A stretch of DNA of 64,000 nt from Nitrosospira sp. (GTDB lineage Bacteria > Pseudomonadota > Gammaproteobacteria > Burkholderiales > Nitrosomonadaceae). Shown here one piece after another: positions 17,919 through 28,270 of the stretch. The stretch lies in NCBI GenBank assembly GCA_013821425.1, contig JACDGV010000010.1, forward strand, positions 31,064 through 95,063, in the 5' to 3' direction. The number at the start of each line of letters is the position of its first letter. Within the stretch, counting starts at the first letter, position 1. The position numbers and the translations under genes were made by a program. The notes beneath the pieces were generated by a model. It was not told where the DNA came from. It saw only the letters and a program-made list of their open reading frames with translations, and did not search any database.

Positions 17919-18201
17919 CAGCAACGCTGGCCGATAAAAGCGTGCTATAAAGCATGGCTTGGACGCTGTACTCCAAGTATTGAGGATTCTGCCACACGTG
18001 CCCGCACATGCTCCGGGGAAAGGTGACCGGCGCCAAGTGTTGAAGGACCGGCCAGGAGCCCCGTTCGTTGCGAAGGCCAGGCCGGGCTGCTTTCGTTTGA
18101 TTTATAGATGTGCGTTCCGCCTTTTTTCAGCACAGCGCTTTTCGTACGTTCGATGAAGGTTCAATAATTCCGCTGTCCGCTTCCGGAACCCCATCTCCTC
18201 A

Positions 18202-20433
18202 ATGTCCTCTCTACTTTCGGCACTGAATCCCGAGCAGCTCGAAGCCGTCACGTTGCCGCACCAGTCAGCGCTGGTGCTGGCCGGCGCAGGCAGCGGCAAG
18301 ACCCGGGTACTCACTACCCGCATTGCTTATCTCATCCAGTCCGGCCAGGTCGGTTCTCATGGCATATTGGCTGTTACTTTCACCAACAAGGCAGCGAAGG
18401 AAATGCTCACCCGGATTTCCTCGATATTGCCGGTCAATACACGCGGTCTGTGGATAGGAACCTTCCACGGGCTTTGCAACCGGTTGCTGCGGGCCCACCA
18501 TCAGGACGCTGGGCTGCCGCAGACTTTTCAAATTCTGGATTCCGCCGATCAGCTGGCTATCATCAAGCGCATTTTGAAAAGCCTGAGCGCCGATGACGCA
18601 AAATTTCCGCCGCGGCAGGTTCAGTGGTTCATCAACAATGCAAAGGAAGAGGGACTCAGGGCATCTCAGGTGGAAACCTATGACGACTTCGCGCGCGAGA
18701 TGGCCGTGTTTTATCTGGCTTACGAGGTTCAGTGCAATAAGGAAGGCGTGGTTGACTTTGCGGAACTGCTGTTGCGCAGTTACGAGTTGCTGACCCGCAA
18801 CGAAATTGTGCGGGAGCATTATCGGGGTCGATTCCGCCACATTCTGGTAGATGAATTTCAGGATACCAGCCGCCTGCAATACAGATGGCTACGCCTGCTC
18901 GCTGGTGAGCAGGCGGCCATATTCGCAGTTGGCGACGACGATCAGAGCATTTATGCGTTTCGCGGTGCTAACACAGGCAATATGAAAGAGTTCGAGCGTG
19001 ACTTTCGCGTTTCTAAGATCATTAAACTGGAGCAGAATTACCGCTCTCAGGGCAATATACTGGACGCCGCCAATATCCTTATACGCAACAATAGTGGACG
19101 GCTAGGCAAGAATCTCTGGACTTCGGAAGGCCACGGCGAACCGATACGAGTGTTCAACGCGCCGACCGATTTCGATGAAGCCGCGTTTATAGTGGACGAA
19201 GTGAAGGCGCTGCGCGCGGAAGGCGTAGCGTTGTCGCAGATGGCGCTGCTTTACCGTTCCAATGCGCAATCGCGGGTGCTGGAGCACGCTTTGTTCAATG
19301 CGGCTTTGCCCTACCGCGTGTATGGCGGCATGCGGTTCTTTGAGCGGCTGGAGATCAAACATGCCTTGGCGTATCTGCGGCTGATAGCCAATCCCAACGA
19401 CGATAATGCCCTGCTTCGAGTCGCCAACTTTCCGGTACGCGGTATCGGTGCGCGTAGTCTGGAACAATTGCAGAGCGAGGCGACGGCGCAAGGGACGAGC
19501 CTGTGGACAGCGATGCTGCGGAAATACGAAAACGGAGCTACCAGTGTGCCAGGATCAGGCAATGATACCCGGTTGGGAATTGCAGGATATAAAAAACCGG
19601 ATAAAGCAAAAAAAGGAATTGAAGGTTTTGTTGGGTTACTTGAGTCGATGCGTCAGGATTGCGAGGGGTTGCCATTACCGGAAATCGTGGCATATATGCT
19701 CGAACATAGCGGACTGGCGGCACACTATCGTGCTGAACGCGAGGGAGCGGATCGGCTGGAAAACCTGAACGAACTGATCAATGCCGCTACCAGCTTCGTC
19801 CATGAAGCCGAGGATGACGGACTCATGCTATTTCTTAATCATGCTTCCCTGGAAGCGGGCGAGCATCAGGCTGGCCATGGCCAGGATGCATTGCAATTGA
19901 TGACGGTTCACTCCGCCAAGGGACTGGAATTTCACAGCGTGTTTCTCAGCGGATTGGAGGAAGGTCTGTTTCCCCATGATAATAGTCGAAACGAGGCAGG
20001 GGGCCTCGAAGAGGAACGCCGGTTGATGTATGTTGCAATAACCCGCGCCCGGCGGCGGTTGTATTTGAGTTTTGCTCAAAGCCGCATGTTGCACGGCCAG
20101 ACCCGCTATAATATTCCCTCCCGTTTCTTGCAGGAAATTCCGGATAGCCTGCTGAAGTGGCCGCAACCATTGCAGAAGACGGTCAATAAAACCCGGGAAT
20201 TGCCGCCAAGGAGCCTGGGTGCCGGCTATGCTGCGCAGACACATGCATCTCCGGTTCGGGACGCCGCCGCGTCGCGTTGGCGGATAGGGCAAAATGTCAT
20301 TCACGCCAAGTTCGGCGCGGGCGTGATCGTCAATTGCGAGGGTTGCGGTGCGGATGCCCGTGTCGAGGTAAAATTCGGCCGCGCTGGCACCAAATGGCTA
20401 TTATTGGAATACGCAAAGCTGCTTCCCGCCTGA
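18202..20433 (+). CDS. uvrD: DNA helicase II (UvrD/PcrA family)
   Basis: Superfamily I 3'-5' helicase used in nucleotide excision and mismatch repair. It has L-N-P-E-Q-L-E-A-V (Q motif), Walker A G-A-G-S-G-K-T-R, motif Ia T-F-T-N-K-A-A-K-E-M, motif II D-E-F-Q-D-T, motif III G-D-D-D-Q-S-I-Y and motif IV Q-N-Y-R-S. The C-terminal ~50 residues (G-Q-N-V-I-H-A-K-F-G-x-G) form the Tudor-like domain that binds RNA polymerase in UvrD/PcrA, which separates it from Rep. 743 aa, full length. Confidence 0.93.
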   Translation: MSSLLSALNPEQLEAVTLPHQSALVLAGAGSGKTRVLTTRIAYLIQSGQVGSHGILAVTFTNKAAKEMLTRISSILPVNTRGLWIGTFHGLCNRLLRAHHQDAGLPQTFQILDSADQLAIIKRILKSLSADDAKFPPRQVQWFINNAKEEGLRASQVETYDDFAREMAVFYLAYEVQCNKEGVVDFAELLLRSYELLTRNEIVREHYRGRFRHILVDEFQDTSRLQYRWLRLLAGEQAAIFAVGDDDQSIYAFRGANTGNMKEFERDFRVSKIIKLEQNYRSQGNILDAANILIRNNSGRLGKNLWTSEGHGEPIRVFNAPTDFDEAAFIVDEVKALRAEGVALSQMALLYRSNAQSRVLEHALFNAALPYRVYGGMRFFERLEIKHALAYLRLIANPNDDNALLRVANFPVRGIGARSLEQLQSEATAQGTSLWTAMLRKYENGATSVPGSGNDTRLGIAGYKKPDKAKKGIEGFVGLLESMRQDCEGLPLPEIVAYMLEHSGLAAHYRAEREGADRLENLNELINAATSFVHEAEDDGLMLFLNHASLEAGEHQAGHGQDALQLMTVHSAKGLEFHSVFLSGLEEGLFPHDNSRNEAGGLEEERRLMYVAITRARRRLYLSFAQSRMLHGQTRYNIPSRFLQEIPDSLLKWPQPLQKTVNKTRELPPRSLGAGYAAQTHASPVRDAAASRWRIGQNVIHAKFGAGVIVNCEGCGADARVEVKFGRAGTKWLLLEYAKLLPA

Positions 20434-20443
20434 GAGGTACAGC

Positions 20444-21166
20444 TCAGGCAGTTTCCGCCGTGTCGATGAAAATATCGTTGTAGCTTACGTAGATCGAGGC
20501 AAACAGGGTAGGTATCAGTACAAACAATCCCAAGCCATAGGGTATTGTCGCGATTACCGTCAGGACCACCAGTATTACCGCATAAATCTGGAACGCCATG
20601 ATATTTTTCAGGCAGGCGAAAAAGCTTAGCCGCATTGCGTCGAGCGGGGGCATGTCCCTGAATATGACAAGTAAAGGTGCAAACCAGGCCGCCATCATCA
20701 GTGGGATGGATAACGTTAACGCGACAAGAGAGGCGGACAACATATCGCCGGATACACTTTTCAACTCGTTTTCGTCGACCCGCTTTCCTTCCAGCAATAG
20801 ACCCATCAGGACATCGCCGCCAACCAGCATGAACACGCCAAGAATCAGCACTTGTCCTACCAGATAAATTCCTCCTATCGTAATCAACGGCGTTGGGCTA
20901 TTCTTGAAGCCCGCCACTAAATGGGAGAGCTCCAGCGCTCCGCCCTGCTCAAGATTTTTGCAGCCCATCATCAGCCCAGCCAGAAACACCGGCGACAGCA
21001 ACGTGAAAATAAATTGTCCCGCCATCGGGATTAGCGCGAGCGTGGCGGCGATGAGCAGCAAGGTGGCGCATAACAGAATCCATACCACTGGAACCTGGCG
21101 GAATAGCGAGAAGCCGCGCACGATCCATTGCCATCCTTGTTTTGCATCGACTTGCCTGACTTCCAT
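20444..21166 (-). CDS. BPSS1780-family membrane protein
   Basis: 240 aa with five or six hydrophobic helices (about residues 28-50, 55-80, 105-125, 150-175, 195-220) after a short polar N-terminus M-E-V-R-Q-V-D-A-K-Q-G-W-Q-W. This opening and the helix layout match the BPSS1780 family of betaproteobacterial inner-membrane proteins, whose function is unknown. Convergent with uvrD, only 10 bp apart. Confidence 0.8.
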   Translation of the reverse strand: MEVRQVDAKQGWQWIVRGFSLFRQVPVVWILLCATLLLIAATLALIPMAGQFIFTLLSPVFLAGLMMGCKNLEQGGALELSHLVAGFKNSPTPLITIGGIYLVGQVLILGVFMLVGGDVLMGLLLEGKRVDENELKSVSGDMLSASLVALTLSIPLMMAAWFAPLLVIFRDMPPLDAMRLSFFACLKNIMAFQIYAVILVVLTVIATIPYGLGLFVLIPTLFASIYVSYNDIFIDTAETA

Positions 21167-21222
21167 TTTTGAATCTCCGGTAGAGCTTCACTTGAAACGA
21201 GTTCTGGCTCGCAGTTTCGCGC

Positions 21223-22173
21223 TCAAACCCACACCGAGGCCGCGCTCGATCGGGATGCCGCATGATTTCTCAATACATGCATAAAGTGAGCCGGATCCTT
21301 GACATGGGTAAGCTGACCCGGGCGAGGCAAATAATAATCCTGCAGCCGTGATAACCAGAAACGCAAAGCGGCGCCGCGCAGCATCACCGGCCAGGCGCTG
21401 TGTTCGGCCGCGGTAAGGGGACGGGTGCGGTGGTAGGCTTCGAGCAAGGAAAATGTCCGGGCAACATCCAGTTCGCTGCTTTCATCCATGCACCAGTCAT
21501 TGGCGGTAATAGCAAGATCGTACAGCAAGACATCGTTGCAGGCGAAATAGAAGTCGATCACCCCGCCCATGGCTCCGTCATTGAACAGTACATTGTCGCG
21601 AAACAGATCAGCATGGATTACGCCGCGCGGGAGGTTTTCAAAACGGCATAATGATTGAAAACGCAGCTCTTCCTTCAGGATCTCGGCTTCTTCTGCCGAT
21701 AGAAACGGGATAATATCGAGTGCTGCGGCTTTCCACCACTTCGGTCCCCGCGAGTTCGCCATTTTCTCCGGATAGGACATGCCCGATAAATGCATGTTCG
21801 CCAGAAGCTCACCAACTTCGGCACAGTGAGCGGAGGTCGGATGTTCCTGAGATTTTCCGGGTAGACAAGTCACGATGCCTGCCGGTTTGCCGTTGAGTTC
21901 TCCAAGGAAGTTATTGTCGAGGTCCGCCACGGGGCGAGGGCATGGGATGCCATGACGTGACAAATACGCCATGAGGTTAAGGTAGTAGGGCAGGTCGCAA
22001 CAGCTCAGTTTCTCAAACAGGGTGAGAACATATTTGCCGTGACTCGTCGTGACGAAGTAATTTGTGTTTTCGATACCCGAGGAGATTCCTTCCAGGTTTA
22101 TAAGCGTGCCGAGAGAGTAGTTTCTTAGCCAGCTCGACAGCTGATGTTGGGTGACGGTAGTGAAGACAGACAT
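21223..22173 (-). CDS. thrB: Homoserine kinase (ThrB, aminoglycoside-phosphotransferase fold)
   Basis: Phosphorylates homoserine in threonine synthesis. It is the APH-fold type, not the GHMP type: [12 protein letters not shown] (residues ~29-40), the catalytic loop [11 protein letters not shown] and the D-F-Y-F-A-C-N metal site. 316 aa is normal. Neighbours DUF2782 and polA follow the usual betaproteobacterial order. Confidence 0.93.
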   Translation of the reverse strand: MSVFTTVTQHQLSSWLRNYSLGTLINLEGISSGIENTNYFVTTSHGKYVLTLFEKLSCCDLPYYLNLMAYLSRHGIPCPRPVADLDNNFLGELNGKPAGIVTCLPGKSQEHPTSAHCAEVGELLANMHLSGMSYPEKMANSRGPKWWKAAALDIIPFLSAEEAEILKEELRFQSLCRFENLPRGVIHADLFRDNVLFNDGAMGGVIDFYFACNDVLLYDLAITANDWCMDESSELDVARTFSLLEAYHRTRPLTAAEHSAWPVMLRGAALRFWLSRLQDYYLPRPGQLTHVKDPAHFMHVLRNHAASRSSAASVWV

Positions 22174-22238
22174 TCAGCGCGAAAAAAGGAGGGCAAAAGC
22201 AGTATAAGCAGATCCAATCTTGCTGCTTTCCATAAGAT

Positions 22239-22604
22239 TCAAAACTCGCGTATCACCCACATTGGTGGACGAATGCCTTGATCCAGACCACCGCTGCCAT
22301 GGGCGGAAAATGTTCCGTCCCCCTGGTTATCGATCAGATAATACGGCAGGCCAATGCGAGGCGTTACCTTGATCATGTAAAGGCGTCCGTTGACGCGGTA
22401 TTCCTCGATCTTATCCTCTCCGCGCCGGGTGATTGTAACCTGAGGCTCAAGCGAGTCATCATCCTCCCCGGCGCCGGGGGGAGGCAGAGGCAACTCCGGT
22501 GGTTCCGGCACTTCCGGCAGAGGCTGCAGGTCCTTCGGTTGGTTGGACTGTGCCGCCGCGGGTAACGCGGAGCTTAGTAACAATAGAAGAACTGTACGAC
22601 GCAT
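22239..22604 (-). CDS. DUF2782 periplasmic protein
   Basis: 121 aa with a Sec signal peptide (hydrophobic L-L-L-L-L-S-S, cleavage after A-A-A near residue 18), a proline-rich linker (P-E-V-P-E-P-P-E-L-P), and the DUF2782 core with T-I-x-R-R-G-E-D-K-I-E-E-Y-R-V-N-G-R-L-Y-M. Function unknown. It lies 65 bp upstream of thrB and may share its transcript. Confidence 0.85.
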   Translation of the reverse strand: MRRTVLLLLLSSALPAAAQSNQPKDLQPLPEVPEPPELPLPPPGAGEDDDSLEPQVTITRRGEDKIEEYRVNGRLYMIKVTPRIGLPYYLIDNQGDGTFSAHGSGGLDQGIRPPMWVIREF

Positions 22605-22675
22605 GGCGCCTCCCGGCAGGGGTAAGGGTCAATGAACCCATTCTATCCGAAATGATGCCGCAAATGATGCCGCTA

Positions 22676-23404
22676 TTACAGATTCAGTTGGACTTCGCGC
22701 TCTGCCGCGGAAGACTCGAAGCCACGGGTTTCGTAGTACTTGAATATTGCGTCCACGATCTCGCCCGGCTCATCGATCACCTGTATCAGGTCCATGTCTT
22801 CTGGAGCGATCATGGCTTCGGCTACCAGCACCTGTCGGAGCCAGTCCAGGATGCCGCCCCAGAAATCCGAACAGACCAGGATAATAGGCATTTTCCGTGT
22901 CTTGCCGGTCTGAACCAGGGTAAGCGCCTCGAACAGCTCGTCCAGTGTACCGAATCCGCCGGGTAGCACGATGTATGCGGTGGCCAGTTTGACGAACATA
23001 TACTTGCGTGCAAAGAAGTGCCGGAATGTCTGGCTGACATCCTGATAGATGTTGCGCCGCTGTTCGTGGGGGAGTTGGATGTTCAGGCCGATACTGGGCG
23101 ACTCACCAAAATAAGCACCCTTGTTGGCGGCTTCCATGATACCCGGCCCCCCGCCGGATATCACGGCGAAACCCGCATCAGACAGTCGGCGCGCAATCTG
23201 CTCGGTAAGTTTATAAGTAGGATGGTCGGGAAGTGTGCGCGCACTTCCAAAAATGCTTACTGCGGGCCTGATCGAATTCAGGCGTTCCGTCGCCTCGACA
23301 AATTCTGCCATAATCCCGAACACGCGCCACGACTCCCTCGCCGACCAGGTTTTTTCCTGAAACTCGTACGTCATGGTACGGGCTAACTTATCTTGCGTGC
23401 TCAT
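22676..23404 (-). CDS. LOG-family protein (TIGR00730, nucleoside-monophosphate phosphoribohydrolase)
   Basis: 242 aa Rossmann-like protein with both family signatures: G-G-G-P-G-I-M-E-A-A-N-K-G-A and P-G-G-F-G-T-L-D-E-L-F-E. LOG proteins release a base from nucleoside 5'-monophosphates, a cytokinin-activating reaction in plants; bacterial members often act on AMP. The ATG at 23404 has AAAGG six bases upstream. Divergent from polA with only 18 bp between start codons. Confidence 0.9.
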   Translation of the reverse strand: MSTQDKLARTMTYEFQEKTWSARESWRVFGIMAEFVEATERLNSIRPAVSIFGSARTLPDHPTYKLTEQIARRLSDAGFAVISGGGPGIMEAANKGAYFGESPSIGLNIQLPHEQRRNIYQDVSQTFRHFFARKYMFVKLATAYIVLPGGFGTLDELFEALTLVQTGKTRKMPIILVCSDFWGGILDWLRQVLVAEAMIAPEDMDLIQVIDEPGEIVDAIFKYYETRGFESSAAEREVQLNL

Positions 23405-23422
23405 CGGAAGCCTTTGAAATTA

Positions 23423-26158
23423 ATGAAAACATTATTACTGGTCGACGGTTCATCCTACCTGTACCGCGCTTTTCATGCACTGCCCGATTTTCGCAACCGC
23501 AGTAACGAACCAACCGGCGCGATTTACGGCGTACTCAGCATGCTGCGCCGTCTGCACAAGGATTACCAAGCCGATTATAGCGCGTGCGTATTTGATGCAA
23601 AAGGCAAGACTTTCCGCGACGACCTTTACGCCCAGTACAAGTCGCATCGCCCGCCCATGCCGGATGACCTTGCCAGGCAGATAGCGCCGCTGCATGAATG
23701 TATCAATGGCATGGGATGGCCGATGCTGATCGTAGAAGGCGTGGAGGCGGATGATGTAATTGGCACCCTGGCTAAAGAGGCTGAGCGCGAGAACATGCGT
23801 TGCATCATTTCCACCGGCGACAAGGACATCGCGCAACTGGTAAAGCCGCAGGTAACACTGGTCAATACTATGACAAACGAAACGCTCGATGAAGCGGGCG
23901 TACTCGCGCGTTTTGGGGTATCGCCAGCGCGCATGCTCGACTATCTTGCACTGGTCGGCGACGCATCCGACAATATTCCTGGCGTAGAAAAGGTGGGTCC
24001 CAAAACGGCTGTAAAATGGCTCAAACAGTACGGCACCCTGGACAACCTCATTATTCACGCGCACGAGATAGGCGGCGTGGTGGGGGGAAACCTGCGCGGG
24101 TCCCTCGACTGGTTAACTCGATCCCGCGAACTCCTTGCGATAAAGTGCGACGTTCCGTTACCGGTCAGGCTGCATGACCTTGGGCCACAACCGCAGGATA
24201 CCGCAAAGCTGGAAGCGTTGTATGACCGGCTGGATTTTAAAACCTGGTTGCGGGAATTGCGGCAGCAAGCGGTAGCAGGAGACAACGCATATGTGACATC
24301 CCCCGCCGGGTTGAAGGAAGCGGAGGCAGACCGCTCATCTGCCGGAGCGATCCGGGTGGACTATCAGACCATCCTTACCCTGCCCCAACTGGATGAATGG
24401 ATCAGGCGTATCGATGCGGCGTCCCTGGTTTCGGTGGACACCGAAACAACCGGGCTTAATCCGATGCAGGCCCAACTCGTCGGCATTGCCTTTTCGGTTG
24501 AGGCTCATAGCGCAGCTTACGTGCCACTCGCGCATCGATATGCCGGTGCGCCGCCTCAACTATCGGCCGGGATGGTGCTCGATAAGCTGAAGCCCTGGTT
24601 AATGGACCCCGCCAAACCGAAGCTGGGGCAGAACCTCAAATACGACAAGCATATATTTGCCAACCATGGAATTGCCCTGAACGGGGTTGTCCATGACACA
24701 CTGTTACAGTCCTACGTGCTCGAGTCGCACCGTCCGCACGATATGGATAACCTTGCATTGCGGCATCTCGGTACCAGAACCATTGGCTATGATGAGATCA
24801 CCGGCAAGGGAGCAGGCCGGATATGCTTTGATCAGGTCGACATTGAACGTGCCTCGCAATATGCGGCGGAGGATGCCGACATCACGCTACAGCTTCACCA
24901 GCAGCTTTACCCGGGAATCAGCGGGGATGTAAAGCTTGCACATGTTTATCACACCCTCGAAATCCCGGTAATGGATATATTGTTCCAGATGGAACGCCAC
25001 GGCGTACTGCTGGACTTGAAGTTGCTGGAAAGCCAAAGCCGCGAACTCGGCGAGAAAATGATGGCGCTGGAGGATCGCGCCTGCGCAATCGCCGGGCAGC
25101 CATTCAATTTGAATTCAACCAAGCAGATTCAGGAGATCCTGTTCGAGAGGCTCAAGCTCCCTGTCATTAAAAAAACCCCGGGGGGCGTCCCTTCCACCGA
25201 CGAAGACGTGCTGCAACGGCTGGCGCTGGACTACCCGCTAGCAAAGGTTCTGCTCCATTACCGGGGCTTAGCCAAGCTCAAATCGACTTACACCGATAAG
25301 CTCCCCCGCATGGTCGATCCGGTTACCGGCCGGGTCCATACGAATTACGCACAGGCGGTCGCGGTGACAGGGAGGCTTGCCAGCAACGAACCCAATCTGC
25401 AAAACATCCCGGTGCGCACCGCGGAGGGCCGCCGTATTCGCGAGGCTTTTATCGCATCACCGGGGCACAGCATCATTTCCGCTGATTATTCGCAAATTGA
25501 GCTGCGCATCATGGCGCACATATCGCAGGACGCGGGGCTGCTCAAAGCTTTCGCCGAAGGGGAGGACATACACCGCGCCACTGCCGCCGAAGTGTTCGGC
25601 ATTCCGCTGGAAGCGGTAGGCAGCGAGCAGCGCCGCTATGCGAAAATCATCAACTTCGGTTTGATCTATGGCATGTCGGAATTCGGGCTCGCCTCGCAGC
25701 TTGGCATCGAACGCGCCGCCGCCAGGGCTTACATGGACCGCTATTTCGCGCGCTACCCCGGTGTCGCAAATTACATGCAGCATACCCGGGAGGCTGCGAG
25801 AGAAACGGGTCGTGTCGAGACGGTGTTCGGACGCCGGCTATGGCTGCCCGAGATCAATAGTTCCAATGGCAATCGCCGGCAGGCTGCGGAACGTGCCGCG
25901 ATTAATGCGCCGATGCAGGGTACCGCGGCGGATATCATCAAGCTTGCCATGATTGCGGCGCAGGGTTGGCTGGTGCGAGAAAACCTGCGCAGCAAACTTA
26001 TCATGCAGGTTCACGATGAACTCGTGCTGGAAGTGCCGGAAGATGAGATCGAAACCGTGAAATACGAACTGCCTAAGCTCATGGGTAATGTAGCGAAACT
26101 TGAGGTACCGTTGATGGTGGACGTTGGCGTGGGGCCGAACTGGGAGCAGGCGCACTAA
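23423..26158 (+). CDS. polA: DNA polymerase I
   Basis: Repair and Okazaki-fragment-processing polymerase, 911 aa. Three domains are seen: 5'-3' nuclease (1-~290, from M-K-T-L-L-L-V-D-G-S-S-Y-L-Y-R-A-F), a proofreading 3'-5' exonuclease that looks active (exo I D-T-E-T-T-G-L with D339; exo III Y-A-A-E-D-A-D) and the polymerase (~530-911, D688 in D-Y-S-Q-I-E-L-R-I; Q-V-H-D-E-L-V-L-E-V near the end). The ATG at 23423 matches homologues; a longer start at 23393 would overlap the divergent LOG gene. Confidence 0.96.
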   Translation: MKTLLLVDGSSYLYRAFHALPDFRNRSNEPTGAIYGVLSMLRRLHKDYQADYSACVFDAKGKTFRDDLYAQYKSHRPPMPDDLARQIAPLHECINGMGWPMLIVEGVEADDVIGTLAKEAERENMRCIISTGDKDIAQLVKPQVTLVNTMTNETLDEAGVLARFGVSPARMLDYLALVGDASDNIPGVEKVGPKTAVKWLKQYGTLDNLIIHAHEIGGVVGGNLRGSLDWLTRSRELLAIKCDVPLPVRLHDLGPQPQDTAKLEALYDRLDFKTWLRELRQQAVAGDNAYVTSPAGLKEAEADRSSAGAIRVDYQTILTLPQLDEWIRRIDAASLVSVDTETTGLNPMQAQLVGIAFSVEAHSAAYVPLAHRYAGAPPQLSAGMVLDKLKPWLMDPAKPKLGQNLKYDKHIFANHGIALNGVVHDTLLQSYVLESHRPHDMDNLALRHLGTRTIGYDEITGKGAGRICFDQVDIERASQYAAEDADITLQLHQQLYPGISGDVKLAHVYHTLEIPVMDILFQMERHGVLLDLKLLESQSRELGEKMMALEDRACAIAGQPFNLNSTKQIQEILFERLKLPVIKKTPGGVPSTDEDVLQRLALDYPLAKVLLHYRGLAKLKSTYTDKLPRMVDPVTGRVHTNYAQAVAVTGRLASNEPNLQNIPVRTAEGRRIREAFIASPGHSIISADYSQIELRIMAHISQDAGLLKAFAEGEDIHRATAAEVFGIPLEAVGSEQRRYAKIINFGLIYGMSEFGLASQLGIERAAARAYMDRYFARYPGVANYMQHTREAARETGRVETVFGRRLWLPEINSSNGNRRQAAERAAINAPMQGTAADIIKLAMIAAQGWLVRENLRSKLIMQVHDELVLEVPEDEIETVKYELPKLMGNVAKLEVPLMVDVGVGPNWEQAH

Positions 26159-26578
26159 AAGTTTTATCGGGTCGTTTGCAAAATTCATTCCGTAAGGGGT
26201 AAGTTCCACCGAAAACAGGCGTTAGCGCTACATCATGGACTTGTGGAGCGCAGCCGAAGCGAGCAGCAAGCTGCATTAAAATGCCGGCTTACTCGACATG
26301 GCTTGCTGTCGTTATGTAAACCGGATTTTCTGGTGCCAATTTACCACCAGCGCTGCTGCCGTGAGCAGAAGCAGCAAGACGATTAAGGGAGGTCAGTCCC
26401 ATTACCTCAGCGAAGACCTGTTGCCCAGCAACAATATCGGGGCCCATAGAAAAAGCTTTCACGTACGCGAGCGTTGCGCCAACCAACCGGCGCGCCCCGC
26501 GTGTATCGTACTGGTGTTGGCAACAGAAACGAACGGACAAACTATTCACTCTTCAACGAATCGATAAGGAACAGAAAT
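26159..26578. other. 420-bp intergenic region after polA
   Basis: Between polA and the DJ-1/PfpI gene. Short frames exist on both strands (e.g. 26289-26549 minus), but they lack ribosome binding sites, known domains or biased codon use. I see no RNA gene or clear terminator. The promoter of the downstream gene should lie near 26500-26570. Confidence 0.5.
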
Positions 26579-27301
26579 ATGACTGCAACCAACAAGATCC
26601 TCATAATCGTTACCAACGCTGATGAATTCGAAAAGGTGGGATTCAGAACGGGACTGTGGCTTAGCGAGCTAACCCATTTCTGGGAGGTCGCTGAAGAGGC
26701 GGGTTGTCAAATGGATATCGCCAGCCTGTCGGGTGGAAAAATCCCCATCGATCCGGAAAGCCTGATGATCCCGCAAGCAGCTGACGCGGTCGGCCTGAAA
26801 GGCGATGTGTCCAAGCGGTACGAAGATCGGTCCTTCATGAACCTGCTGGATAACACACTCAAGGTGTCGGACGTGAATTCCGCGGCGTATGATGCTATTT
26901 ACATGACAGGGGGACATGGTGTCATGTTCGATTTCCCTAAAAGCGTGGCCCTGGCAGAGTTAACCGCCAAGTTCTACGAGTCCAGCAAAGTTGTTTCGGC
27001 TGTATGTCATGGACCCTGTGGCCTGCTGGAAGTAAAGTTGAGCAACGGGGAGCTTCTGATTAAAGGCAAGAACGTAACAGGCTTTTCATGGAATGAAGAA
27101 GTCCTGGCAAAACGCGACCATGCGGTTCCGTTCAATCTCGAGGAAGAACTGCAAAGGCGGGAAGCCAACTACAGCAAGGCATTGGTGCCCTTCAGCTCTC
27201 ATGTTGTGGAGGATGGTCTGCTGATTACGGGCCAAAATCCTGGAAGCGCCCTTGGGGTAGGAAAGGCCGTAGTCAAAAAACTGGAAGAAGTGAGACGATA
27301 G
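26579..27301 (+). CDS. DJ-1/PfpI-family protein (type 1 glutamine amidotransferase-like)
   Basis: 240 aa with the class I amidotransferase-like fold. The nucleophile elbow A-V-C-H-G-P-C-G holds Cys143 and His144, and Y-M-T-G-G-H-G precedes it. This subfamily includes glyoxalase III/Hsp31-like deglycases and stress proteins; which activity this one has cannot be read from sequence. The ATG at 26579 has AAGGAA upstream; the longer frame from 26474 is not supported. Stands alone between polA and the rpsP operon. Confidence 0.88.
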   Translation: MTATNKILIIVTNADEFEKVGFRTGLWLSELTHFWEVAEEAGCQMDIASLSGGKIPIDPESLMIPQAADAVGLKGDVSKRYEDRSFMNLLDNTLKVSDVNSAAYDAIYMTGGHGVMFDFPKSVALAELTAKFYESSKVVSAVCHGPCGLLEVKLSNGELLIKGKNVTGFSWNEEVLAKRDHAVPFNLEEELQRREANYSKALVPFSSHVVEDGLLITGQNPGSALGVGKAVVKKLEEVRR

Positions 27302-27371
27302 GGCCGTGCTCACGTGGGCAGTGGCTGTAGTGAAGTAGTACTTGAAGGTATGCCCCGAGCCGGCCTGGGAC

Positions 27372-27395
27372 GCTCCCGTAGCGGGGAGCTTTATA
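27372..27395 (+). terminator. Possible weak terminator after the DJ-1/PfpI gene
   Basis: GCTCCC (27372-27377) can pair with GGGAGC (27384-27389) around a six-base loop, followed by TTTATAT. The T run is short, so termination may be weak. Confidence 0.4.
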
Positions 27396-27398
27396 TAC

Positions 27399-27428
27399 TT
27401 GCTAACGCCGTGAAAATTGCCGTAGAAT
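27399..27428 (+). promoter_or_regulatory. Candidate sigma-70 promoter of rpsP operon
   Basis: TTGCTA (27399-27404) and TAGAAT (27423-27428) are 18 bp apart, about 40 bp before the rpsP ATG. A modest match, in the right place to drive rpsP-rimM-trmD-rplS. Confidence 0.5.
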
Positions 27429-27467
27429 CACACCCTTTTCGGTTTTAGACCTCCATAGGGATTAGAC

Positions 27468-27734
27468 ATGGTCATTATTCGACTAGCGCGAGGCGGCGCC
27501 AAGAAACGCCCATTTTTCAACATGGTGGTAGCAGATTCGCGCGACGCCCGGGATGGCAAGTTCATCGAACGCATCGGTTTTTATAACCCCAGGGCGGCTG
27601 GGAGTGAAGAGGCGTTGCGCGTTCAGCTTGATCGCGTGACCTACTGGCAGTCACAGGGTGCGCAGCTGTCCGACACGGTGACCAGACTGGTCAAGCAATT
27701 TGGTGCAAGAGAAAAAGCAGCCACAGGAAGCTGA
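27468..27734 (+). CDS. rpsP: 30S ribosomal protein S16
   Basis: 88 aa, [16 protein letters not shown] and [10 protein letters not shown] are the S16 hallmarks. First gene of the conserved rpsP-rimM-trmD-rplS operon. Confidence 0.97.
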   Translation: MVIIRLARGGAKKRPFFNMVVADSRDARDGKFIERIGFYNPRAAGSEEALRVQLDRVTYWQSQGAQLSDTVTRLVKQFGAREKAATGS

Positions 27735-27756
27735 ACCAGGGGAAGCAGCCGAACCG

Positions 27757-28269
27757 ATGGTAGTAATGGGGCGCGTTGCTGGTCCCCATGGGGTGTTGGG
27801 CTGGATAAAAGTTTTTCCCCATACCGAATATGTGGATGGACTGCTTGATTATCCCGTGTGGTGGCTGGGCAGTGGTGACGGCGGGTGGCGCAGGTTCAAG
27901 GTGGTTGCCGGCGAAGTTCACGGCAATAAATTGATTGCCCTGCTTGAGCAATATGTCGACCGTACCGCCGCGCTGCGGCTGAAAGGTCTGCAGATCGCGG
28001 TTCCCCGAAGCGAATTGCCAGACTTATCGGAAAATGGTAACGACGGCTACTACTGGTCGGACTTGATTGGCCTTGAAGTAGTAAATCTGCAGGGGGAAGA
28101 ACTTGGGAAAGTGACTGGATTACTTCAAACCGGTGCCAATGATGTACTTCAAGTGCAAACCCTGAACGAAGGCAAGAACGAAAAATTGATTCCGTTCATC
28201 GATCGGGTAATCGTCAAGGTAGATTTGACGGCGGGGCGGGTAACAGTGGACTGGGGAATGGACTACTAG
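27757..28269 (+). CDS. rimM: Ribosome maturation factor RimM
   Basis: Assembly factor for the 30S head that binds S19. The RimM N-domain begins [19 protein letters not shown], and the PRC-barrel domain follows ([11 protein letters not shown]). The start is uncertain: the ATG at 27757 fits homologues and has AGGGGAAG 12 bases upstream; in-frame TTG 27700 or GTG 27703 would overlap rpsP by about 30 bp and add a polar tail. Confidence 0.93.
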   Translation: MVVMGRVAGPHGVLGWIKVFPHTEYVDGLLDYPVWWLGSGDGGWRRFKVVAGEVHGNKLIALLEQYVDRTAALRLKGLQIAVPRSELPDLSENGNDGYYWSDLIGLEVVNLQGEELGKVTGLLQTGANDVLQVQTLNEGKNEKLIPFIDRVIVKVDLTAGRVTVDWGMDY

Positions 28270-28270
28270 C

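Noticed and set aside
26289..26567. Overlapping 86- and 89-codon frames on both strands after polA
   Set aside because: No ribosome binding site, no domain, and they oppose each other; probably chance.
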